Of a DNA stretch of 19,715 nucleotides, positions 8,867-15,040 are shown in pieces; within the stretch, counting starts at the first letter, position 1, and each line of letters opens with the position of its first letter. Location of the stretch: contig JAGRBM010000137.1 of the NCBI GenBank assembly GCA_020434085.1, positions 1 to 19,715 of the forward strand, read 5' to 3'. The DNA is from Chrysiogenia bacterium. Lineage in GTDB: Bacteria > JAGRBM01. Position numbers and translations under genes: made by a program. Under the pieces are notes generated by a model. It had not been told where the DNA came from, searched no databases, and saw nothing but the letters and a program-made list of their open reading frames with translations.

Positions 8867-10609
8867 CTAGAAGAGGCCCGAGATCTCACCCCTGGAATTG
8901 ATGTCCACATCGAGCGCCGCCGGCCTTGCCGGAAGGCCCGGCATTCGCAGGATGTTGCCCGTGATGGGTACCAGGAAGCCCGCACCAGCCGAGAGGTGGA
9001 CGCGGCGGACCGTGAGCTTGAAGCCCCGCGGCGCCCCGAGAAGCGCGGCCTGGTCCGAGAGCGAGTTCTGGGTTTTGGCTACGCAGATGGGGAGGCCGCC
9101 AAAGCCGATCCGTTCGATCTCGGAAATGTCCTTCTCGGCGGCTGGCTCGTAAACGACTTCGGCTGCCCCGTAGATCTCCTGGGCGATGGTGCGGATCTTG
9201 GCCTTCACCGGTTCTTCGAGCCGGTAGAGCGGACGGAAATTGGCCGTTCCGGCCTCGAGGGTCTCGGCCACGAGCTTGCCCAGCGCCATGCCGCCGGCGC
9301 CGCCGCCGGCGTGAACGTCCGAGATTGCCGCAGGAACGCCGCGCTTTTCGCAGAAATTCAGCACGCAGTGCAGCTCTTCGGTCGTGTCGCCGGGGAAGCG
9401 GTTTACCGCCACCACGACGGGCAGGCCGAACTTGCGCACGTTGTGGATGTGCTTTTCAAGGTTGGTGAGCCCGCCCTCGAGTGCTTCGAGGTTGGGTTCC
9501 TTGAGCCCGTCGGGGGGCAGGCCGCCGTGGAGCTTGAGCGCGCGGCAGGTGGCTACGAGTACGACGGCGTCGGGCTTGAGACCCGCGCCGCGGCACTTGA
9601 TGTGGAGGAACTTCTCGCCACCCAGGTCAAAGCCGAAGCCCGCTTCGGTCACCGTGATGTCGGCGTGCGCCATGGCCATCTTGGTGGCCAGTACGGTGTT
9701 GGTGCCCTGGGCGATGTTGGCGAAGGGGCCGCCGTGCACGAAGGCGGGGACGCCTTCGAGAGTCTGGACGAGGTTGGGCTTGAGCGCGTCCTTGAGCAGC
9801 GCGCCCAGCGCGCCGGCCACGCCGAGTTCCTGCACGGTGACGGGGTCGCCGTTGTATTTGAACGCAACGACGATGCGCGAGATGCGCTTTTTAAGGTCGG
9901 TGTAGCTGCTTGCGAGGCACAGGATGGCCATGATCTCGCTGGCGGCGGTGATGTCGAAGCCCGACTCGCGAGGCACGCCCTGCATGGTGCCGCCAAGGCC
10001 GATGACGACCTGCCGCAGGCTGCGGTCGTTCAAATCGATGACCCGCGGCCAGAGCACGCGGCGCGGGTCGATCTGCAGCGGGTTGTTGTTCTGAAAGATG
10101 GCGTTGTCGATGCACGCGGCCAGCAGGTTGTGCGCCGCGCTCACCGCATGAAGATCGCCGGTGAAGTGGAGGTTGATGTCCTCCATGGGAACGACCTGGG
10201 AGTAACCGCCGCCGGCGGCGCCGCCCTTGATGCCCATGCACGGGCCGAGCGAGGGCTCGCGCAGTGCGATGGCCACGTTCTTGCCGAGTTTGGCCAGCGC
10301 CTGTCCGAGGCCCACGGTGGTGGTCGTCTTGCCCTCGCCGAACTTGGTCGGCGTCATGGCCGAGACCAGCACGAGCTTGCCTGCGGTCTTGCCGTTGGAG
10401 AGGCCTTCAAGGGACACTTTGGCCTTGTACTGGCCGTAGTGCTCGAGATACTTGGCCGGAACGCCGAGCTTTTTCGCGATCTCGTCGACCGGGCGCATCT
10501 TGCAGGCCTGGGCAATGGCCAGGTCGCTGGGGACGCGCTTTGCGCGCCCGCTCTTCTTCTTGGAGGCGGTCTTTGCGGCCTTCTTCGGGGCCTTTTTCCT
10601 GGTTGCCAT
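8867..10609 (-). CDS. fhs: Formate-tetrahydrofolate ligase (10-formyl-THF synthetase)
   Basis: Joins formate to THF with ATP, giving 10-formyl-THF for purine synthesis (the PurN co-substrate), formyl-Met-tRNA or one-carbon flux. From ATG 10609 the product is 580 residues; family members are usually about 555-560. The excess is a Lys/Arg-rich N-terminal tail (about residues 1-25) before the conserved start SDLAIAQACKMRPVDEIAKK. Seen: ATP-binding loop TPTKFGEGKTTTT (86-98), first family signature MGIKGGAAGGGYSQVVP, second signature VLVATCRALKLHGG. The start is uncertain: ATG 10609 lacks a good Shine-Dalgarno sequence. A TTG at 10651 would add 14 residues but is no better supported. The gene lies upstream of korAB on the same strand but is separated from it by about 220 bp with a promoter, so they are likely separate units. 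A Wood-Ljungdahl role cannot be claimed, since no other pathway gene is present. Confidence 0.95.
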   Translation of the reverse strand: MATRKKAPKKAAKTASKKKSGRAKRVPSDLAIAQACKMRPVDEIAKKLGVPAKYLEHYGQYKAKVSLEGLSNGKTAGKLVLVSAMTPTKFGEGKTTTTVGLGQALAKLGKNVAIALREPSLGPCMGIKGGAAGGGYSQVVPMEDINLHFTGDLHAVSAAHNLLAACIDNAIFQNNNPLQIDPRRVLWPRVIDLNDRSLRQVVIGLGGTMQGVPRESGFDITAASEIMAILCLASSYTDLKKRISRIVVAFKYNGDPVTVQELGVAGALGALLKDALKPNLVQTLEGVPAFVHGGPFANIAQGTNTVLATKMAMAHADITVTEAGFGFDLGGEKFLHIKCRGAGLKPDAVVLVATCRALKLHGGLPPDGLKEPNLEALEGGLTNLEKHIHNVRKFGLPVVVAVNRFPGDTTEELHCVLNFCEKRGVPAAISDVHAGGGAGGMALGKLVAETLEAGTANFRPLYRLEEPVKAKIRTIAQEIYGAAEVVYEPAAEKDISEIERIGFGGLPICVAKTQNSLSDQAALLGAPRGFKLTVRRVHLSAGAGFLVPITGNILRMPGLPARPAALDVDINSRGEISGLF

Positions 10610-10721
10610 CTGTGCTGCGTGTCTTTCCGTCAGAGTCAGAAATTGTCCCAATCACCAAACCCGGGGACAGAGGCGCATCTTCAGCACGCAGGGCGAGAAA
10701 TGCAAGCGGTTTCAGGGGGTT

Positions 10722-10754
10722 GGGGGCTCATGTCTCAAATTCGACGTAGCTCCC
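10722..10754 (+). other. Imperfect hairpin upstream of fhs/moxR
   Basis: Read as plus-strand RNA, 10722-10734 pairs with 10743-10754 around the loop UCAAAUUC. This gives 12 pairs, including two G-U wobbles and one bulged C (10729). The wobbles become A-C mismatches on the minus strand, so a plus-strand transcript would fold better. No U-tract follows. Function unknown. Confidence 0.35.
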
Positions 10755-10788
10755 GTCAGCCACTGCTGGCACCAGTGAGCTCGGCAGT

Positions 10789-10957
10789 CGTGAGCGTGAG
10801 CGTGCTCGTGCTCGTGCTCGTGCACGATGAGGGGCCCGCATGGAAATGGAAGCGCAGGTTCCCCAGTCATGAACATTCAGCACATTGGAGGTTCACTTTC
10901 ATGGGTTGCGAGGGGGCTGGCCTCATCTCGTCGAGCACTAGCACGTCCACGCTCACG
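10789..10957. repeat. Long imperfect inverted repeat with CGTGNN hexamer array (MITE-like)
   Basis: Left arm 10789-10832 is a run of six hexamers, CGTGAG twice, CGTGCT three times and CGTGCA once, ending CGATGAGG. Right arm 10921-10957 (CCTCATCTCG ... CACGCTCACG) is its inverse complement with a few substitutions and about one hexamer fewer. The central 88 bp (10833-10920) show weaker inverted similarity and no plausible ORF. Terminal arms around a non-coding core look like a small non-autonomous or decayed mobile element, or a structured RNA; no target-site duplication is obvious. Confidence 0.6.
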
Positions 10958-11073
10958 TCTAGGACAGCGGAGGGTTCACCGACCTCCTGGGCTTGCGAGG
11001 GGAAGACTCGGCCGCTTCATCTTCCTTTAATCTTCACTTGCTAAACCCCTCCCATCTGCTGTGAGGGCGCTGA

Positions 11074-11102
11074 TTGCGCCGGGCGCTCCGGGCGTGTTAA
11101 AT
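11074..11102 (+). promoter_or_regulatory. Candidate promoter of the moxR-bat operon
   Basis: TTGCGC (11074-11079), 17 nt, TTAAAT (11097-11102): 3 of 6 and 4 of 6 consensus matches, giving a leader of about 40 nt to the ATG at 11149. The -35 overlaps a small hairpin (GGCGC 11066-11070, GCGCC 11076-11080). The -10 sits in the loop between CGGGC (11089-11093) and GCCCG (11103-11107), which could be an operator. Confidence 0.4.
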
Positions 11103-11148
11103 GCCCGCCCACAGGCGCGATTTCCCAAGGAATTTTCGGAGGTTCCCC

Positions 11149-12135
11149 ATGAGACCCGAAGTGGCCGCGATCAATGAAAAAGTCCGCGCGGAGGCGGCTT
11201 TTGTCGAGAAATTGCTCGAAAATGTGGGCCGCGTAATCGTCGGGCAGGAAGACCTGGTCGAGCGAATCATCATCGGACTGCTCTGCAACGGGCACGTCCT
11301 TCTCGAGGGCGTTCCGGGCCTTGCCAAGACGACCGCCGTGCGGGCCGTGGCCGATTCGATGCACCTGGCCTTCTCGCGCATCCAGTTCACCCCGGACCTG
11401 CTGCCCGCCGACCTGATCGGCACCATGATCTACGACCCCGAGCGCCGGGCCTTCGAGGCCAAGAAGGGGCCCGTTTTCGCCAACATCGTGCTGGCCGACG
11501 AGATCAACCGCGCGCCTGCCAAGGTGCAGAGCGCGCTGCTGGAGGCCATGCAGGAACACCAGGTCACCCTGGGGGATACCACGCACAAGCTCCCGGCGCC
11601 GTTCTTGGTGCTCGCCACCCAGAACCCCATCGAGCAGGAGGGGACCTACCCGCTGCCCGAGGCGCAGGTGGATCGCTTCATGCTCCACGTGAAGGTGAGC
11701 TACCCCACGCGCGCCCAGGAGCGACTCATCATCGATCGCGTGAGCGCGGGCATGCCCGATCTCGAACCCGTCATCCACGGCGAGGAACTCCTGAAAGTCC
11801 GCGAAGTGGTCGGCAGCGTCTACGTGGACGAGAAGATCAAGGACTACGTCCTCGATCTGGTTGGCGCCACCCGCGACCCCGGCGCCTTCGGCCTGGACGA
11901 GCTTTCGAACCTCCTCGAATACGGCGCCTCGCCGCGCGCGAGTATCTCGCTGCTGCAGGCGGCCAAGGCCCATGCCTTTGTGCGCGGGCGCGGCTACGTC
12001 ACGCCCGAAGACATCAAGGCCATCGGCTTCGACGTGCTTCGCCACCGCGTGATTCGCACCTACGAGGCCGAGGCCGAAGAAGTCAGCGCCGACGACATCG
12101 TCCAGAAACTTTTCGATTCGATCGAGGTGCCTTAA
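11149..12135 (+). CDS. MoxR-family AAA+ ATPase
   Basis: 328-residue AAA+ ATPase of the MoxR class, thought to act as a chaperone that remodels or activates VWA-domain partners, here the Bat proteins encoded downstream. Walker A is GVPGLAKTT (54-62, the MoxR variant with Ala before Lys), Walker B VLADEIN (114-120), sensor 1 LATQNPIEQEGTYPLPEAQ (about 155-173) followed by VDRF. The C-terminal lid contains LLEYGASPRASISLLQAAKA, typical of the family. Start ATG 11149 is chosen because GGAGG (11138-11142) is 6 nt upstream and the protein then begins as other MoxR proteins do. An in-frame ATG at 11101 lacks a ribosome-binding site. It is the first gene of a seven-gene operon; the next gene starts 3 nt after its stop. 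Confidence 0.96.
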   Translation: MRPEVAAINEKVRAEAAFVEKLLENVGRVIVGQEDLVERIIIGLLCNGHVLLEGVPGLAKTTAVRAVADSMHLAFSRIQFTPDLLPADLIGTMIYDPERRAFEAKKGPVFANIVLADEINRAPAKVQSALLEAMQEHQVTLGDTTHKLPAPFLVLATQNPIEQEGTYPLPEAQVDRFMLHVKVSYPTRAQERLIIDRVSAGMPDLEPVIHGEELLKVREVVGSVYVDEKIKDYVLDLVGATRDPGAFGLDELSNLLEYGASPRASISLLQAAKAHAFVRGRGYVTPEDIKAIGFDVLRHRVIRTYEAEAEEVSADDIVQKLFDSIEVP

Positions 12136-12138
12136 CCC

Positions 12139-13059
12139 GTGGCGGCCAATCCCCAGACGGCCGCAGAGGAGCGCGGAGGCATCCCCGCCGAAGTCCTGCG
12201 CAAGGTGCGGCTCATCGAGATCAGCACGCGGCGACTCGTCAACAACGTGCTGGCCGGCAGCTACCACAGCGCCTTCAAAGGGCAGGGCGTGGAAGTGGCC
12301 GAAGTGCGCGACTACGTGCCCGGCGACGACGTGCGTGCCATCGATTGGAACGTCACCGCGCGCATGGGCCATCCCTTCGTCAAGGTCTTCGCCGAGGAGC
12401 GCGAGCTCACCGTCGTGCTCGCCGTCGATGTCTCGGGCTCGAGTGCCTTTGGCAGTGGCAACCAGTTAAAGCGCGAAGTCGCCACCGAAATTGCCGCGCT
12501 GCTGGCGTTCTCGGCCATCCGCAACAACGACCGCGTGGGGCTGCTGCTTTTTTCCGATGAGAACGAACTCTTCCTTCCGCCCAAGAAGGGCCGCAAGCAC
12601 GGCTTGCAGGTGATTCGTGAGCTGGTGAGCGCGAAGGCCCGCGGCAAGGGCACCAGCGTGGGCGACGCGCTCGCCTTCCTTCGCCGCATCCTGCACCGGC
12701 GCGCGGTGATCTTTCTGCTCAGCGACTTTCTCGACGGGGGATTCGAGCGCCCATTGCGCGCACTCTCCAAGCAGCACGACGTGAGCTGCATTGAAGTGAC
12801 CGACCACCGCGAGCTGGAAATCCCGCGGGTGGGCCTGCTCGAGCTCGAAGACCCCGAGACCGGTGCGCGCGTGCTGATCGATTCCTCCAGCGAGGAATTT
12901 CAGAACCAGTTCCGCATTCACGCGCTAAAGCACGCCGACCAGCTCGAAGGGAGCGTCCGCCGCGCCGGTGCCGAGTACCTGCGCATCGACGCCACCGTTC
13001 CCTACGAGCGCGAGCTCGTCTCACTCTTCCGCACGCGCCAGCAAAGGAGGGGGAGGTAG
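12139..13059 (+). CDS. DUF58 protein with VWA-like fold
   Basis: 306-residue DUF58 protein, the usual immediate partner of MoxR in these operons. The DUF58 core is seen at about residues 50-89 (GVEVAEVRDYVPGDDVRAID, then WNVTARMGHPFVKVFAEERE). A VWA-like region with an intact metal-site motif follows (AVDVSGSSAFG: Asp97, Ser99, Ser101), with IIFLLSDF-type strands further on (VIFLLSDFLDGG). No signal peptide or membrane segment is evident, so it is probably cytoplasmic or peripheral. Start GTG 12139 follows the moxR stop after 3 nt, with GAGGTG about 9 nt upstream. The stop TAG overlaps the next GTG by 1 nt, so translation is likely coupled. Exact biochemical function is unknown for the family; a role in presenting MoxR to its substrates is inference. 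Confidence 0.94.
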   Translation: MAANPQTAAEERGGIPAEVLRKVRLIEISTRRLVNNVLAGSYHSAFKGQGVEVAEVRDYVPGDDVRAIDWNVTARMGHPFVKVFAEERELTVVLAVDVSGSSAFGSGNQLKREVATEIAALLAFSAIRNNDRVGLLLFSDENELFLPPKKGRKHGLQVIRELVSAKARGKGTSVGDALAFLRRILHRRAVIFLLSDFLDGGFERPLRALSKQHDVSCIEVTDHRELEIPRVGLLELEDPETGARVLIDSSSEEFQNQFRIHALKHADQLEGSVRRAGAEYLRIDATVPYERELVSLFRTRQQRRGR

Positions 13060-14063
13060 TGAAGCGCCTGCTCGCTGCGTTGCTGCTGTTGCTCGCCGCG
13101 CCCGCATGGGCGCAGGCGCCTGTAGAAGTGCCCGCGCAGGCAGCACAACCTGCGAGCGCGCCGCTCCCGGTGACGAGCGAACTTTCGAGCCGCGAAGTAA
13201 GCATCGGCGACGAGTTCAGGCTGCGCATTGATTTGCCCGACGGAACCGGAGCTTCGGGTGAGCCGCGTGTGGACGGGATTCCCGATGAAGTAATTCTCAA
13301 GGGCGCGCACTGGGTAACGCCGGAGGGGCAGAGCGCGCCGACGCAGCTCGAACTGATTCTTTCCTCTTTCGATCTCGAACTCGAAGAGATTCCTGCCCTC
13401 GATATCGACTGGATGGGCAAGGACGGCAAGCGCACCCGCATCGAAACCACTGCACATTCGCTGGTGATGAAGCGCCTGACCACCGAGGACGAGCAGAGCC
13501 TCAAGGACGTGAAGGGCCCGCAGAGCGCCGAACTCTCCATGGGTAAATACATCCTTTATGGCCTCGGCGCTCTGGCGTTGTTCGCGCTGCTCATCTGGGG
13601 GCTGCGCCGTTACCTGCGCGTGCGCAAGGGGCTGCCGCTTGATGCCGCGCCCGCGCCGCCGCCTCCGCCGGCGCACGAGGTGGCTCTTGGCGCACTTGCC
13701 GCGCTCGAAGCGCGCGACCTGCCCGGCAGGGGCCAGATGCGCGAGCAGTGCTTCGAGCTCTCCGAGATCCTGCGCGCCTATCTCGAAGGCCGCTACAAGT
13801 TCCTTGCGAGCGAGCAGACCACCGACGAGCTGCGCCGCTCCATGAAGAATGTTGCCGAGATCGACGCCAATGATCGCGACGAAGCGCTGGCGCTTTTCGA
13901 GGAATGGGACCTTGTGAAATTCGCGAAGGTTCCCCTCGAAGAGGCGCGCGCCCGCACGATGCTCTCGCAGACGCGCACCTGGGTAACGCGAACCAAACCT
14001 GCTCTGCGCACTTTCGGTGAGGGGCCCAGCGCGCTGGACATCGCAGAGGGGAGGGCACGCTGA
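13059..14063 (+). CDS. Bat-operon membrane protein of unknown function (DUF4381-like position)
   Basis: 334 residues. It has a signal peptide (1 to about 19, ending AWAQA), a periplasmic region with beta-rich character (about 36-140, starting TSELSSREVSIGDEFRLRID, reminiscent of BatD-type immunoglobulin-like segments), one membrane helix (about 164-183), a proline run (197-204), and a cytoplasmic alpha-helical domain (about 205-320: EVALGALAALEARDLPGRG, EILRAYLEGRYKF, TTDELRRSM). The cytoplasmic part resembles the C-terminal domain of BatD in this window (both have a DELRR or GERLE-like segment after a helical repeat). Genes in this slot between DUF58 and batA are often annotated DUF4381; I assign it by position and architecture, not by a diagnostic motif. 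Start GTG 13059 is preceded by AAAGGAGGGGGAGG. The stop TGA overlaps the batA ATG by 1 nt. Confidence 0.75.
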   Translation: MKRLLAALLLLLAAPAWAQAPVEVPAQAAQPASAPLPVTSELSSREVSIGDEFRLRIDLPDGTGASGEPRVDGIPDEVILKGAHWVTPEGQSAPTQLELILSSFDLELEEIPALDIDWMGKDGKRTRIETTAHSLVMKRLTTEDEQSLKDVKGPQSAELSMGKYILYGLGALALFALLIWGLRRYLRVRKGLPLDAAPAPPPPPAHEVALGALAALEARDLPGRGQMREQCFELSEILRAYLEGRYKFLASEQTTDELRRSMKNVAEIDANDRDEALALFEEWDLVKFAKVPLEEARARTMLSQTRTWVTRTKPALRTFGEGPSALDIAEGRAR

Positions 14064-15040
14064 TGCGACTTGCCGCGCCCTGGTGGCTGCTTGCGCTCAT
14101 CCCGCTGGCAATCAGCGTGGCGTATCTGCTGCGCGCGCGGGAGAGCAGACGCGCCTTCGTGCGCTACTCACTCTCGGGCGTGCTGCGCGGTTTCTCCCGC
14201 GGCCCGCGCGCGGCCTTCTCGGAACTGCCGCTTGCATTGCGCGTGCTGGCGATGGTCTTTCTGATCGTTGCCCTGGCGCGGCCCCAGGGCGCGCTCACCC
14301 GCGAGACCTTCGAGGCCGAGGGCATCGACATCGTGCTGGCGCTTGATGTCTCAGGCTCGATGAAGGCCAACGACTTCAAACCCAACCGGCTCGCCGTGGC
14401 GCGGCGGGTGGCTTCGGACTTTGTCGAGGGCCGTCCCCACGACCGCATCGGCTATGTCACCTTTGCAACAACGGCGATTACGCGCTCGCCGCTCACCATC
14501 GATCAGGCCGCGCTTCGCCAGATCATCGAGGGAACCGGTTTTTCCAACGAGGGCTCGACCGCCATCGGCACGGCGCTGGCCACCTCAGTCAACCGCCTCC
14601 GCGAATCCGAGGCCAAGAGCAAGGTGATCATCCTGCTCACCGACGGGCAGAACAACGCGGGCGAAGTCGATCCGCTCACTGCCGCCGAGCTGGCGCGCAC
14701 CATGGGCGTGCGCGTCTACACCATTGGAGCCGGTTCGCGCGAGGGCCAGTCGCCGGGACTGATCGGGCGCTTCTTCGGAAACCGCCCCGCGCCCGTGGAC
14801 GAAGACCAGCTCACCCAGATCGCCGAGGCGACGGGCGGTCAGTACTTCCGCGCCGAGAGTGAGGAAGCTCTCGAACAGGTCTACGACCAGATCAGCCGGC
14901 TCGAAAAAGGAAAGATCGACGCCGGTGTGGTACGCCAGTACCGCGAGGCCTTTGCCCCGTGGGCGTTGCTGGCGCTGCTGTGTCTGCTTGGCGAATTTAT
15001 TTTGCGGCGCACCTGGCTGCAGGGACTGGCGGGGGCCTGA
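14063..15040 (+). CDS. batA: BatA, membrane-anchored VWA-domain protein
   Basis: 325-residue VWA protein of the Bat (Bacteroides aerotolerance) family. Two N-terminal membrane segments (about 5-23 and 56-72, ending LARPQG), a VWA domain (about 87-275), and one C-terminal membrane helix (about 298-315). The metal-ion-dependent adhesion site is complete: DVSGS (Asp95, Ser97, Ser99), Thr167 in EGSTAIG, Asp194 in LTDGQNN. A short insertion (SPGLIGRFFGNRPAPVDEDQ) precedes the last VWA strand, as in other BatA proteins. ATG 14063 overlaps the previous stop by 1 nt (TGATG), with GGAGGG just upstream. The same 1-nt overlap links it to batB. The VWA domain is expected to face the periplasm; the ligand is unknown. 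Confidence 0.94.
   Translation: MRLAAPWWLLALIPLAISVAYLLRARESRRAFVRYSLSGVLRGFSRGPRAAFSELPLALRVLAMVFLIVALARPQGALTRETFEAEGIDIVLALDVSGSMKANDFKPNRLAVARRVASDFVEGRPHDRIGYVTFATTAITRSPLTIDQAALRQIIEGTGFSNEGSTAIGTALATSVNRLRESEAKSKVIILLTDGQNNAGEVDPLTAAELARTMGVRVYTIGAGSREGQSPGLIGRFFGNRPAPVDEDQLTQIAEATGGQYFRAESEEALEQVYDQISRLEKGKIDAGVVRQYREAFAPWALLALLCLLGEFILRRTWLQGLAGA

Larger units (their letters stand above)
10610..11148. other. Long divergent intergenic region between fhs and moxR
   Basis: Largest non-coding stretch of the window, about 540 bp. No ORF here has a credible start, ribosome-binding site or family resemblance. It holds, left to right, the poorly defined fhs leader, an imperfect 12-bp hairpin (10722-10754), a short hairpin (CACTG 10761-10765 with CAGTG 10773-10777), the long inverted-repeat element (10789-10957), a small GGAGG/CCTCC stem (10969-10987) and a moxR promoter candidate (11074-11102). 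No clear fhs promoter was found. The best -35/-10 pair on the minus strand (TTGCAT-17-GAAGAT) is weak. Confidence 0.7.

Noticed and set aside
10722-10754. tRNA or its T-arm suggested by the TTCGA-like loop
   Set aside because: No cloverleaf, no anticodon arm and no acceptor pairing with a 3' end; just one hairpin.
10789-10824. CRISPR array suggested by the repeated hexamers
   Set aside because: Unit is only 6 bp with no spacers, and there are no cas genes.
10827-11030. 67-codon ORF across the inverted-repeat element
   Set aside because: No ribosome-binding site, arginine-rich frame artefact, and it includes an arm of the repeat.
8804-11044. 746-codon plus-strand open frame opposite fhs
   Set aside because: Antisense to a certain Fhs gene and reads through the repeat element; composition artefact.
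11101-11148. Upstream ATG start for moxR
   Set aside because: No ribosome-binding site, and it overlaps the candidate -10; ATG 11149 has GGAGG at good spacing.
11041-12372. 443-codon minus-strand frame opposite moxR
   Set aside because: Antisense shadow of MoxR, which has all AAA+ motifs; His/Asp/Val-rich pseudo-translation.
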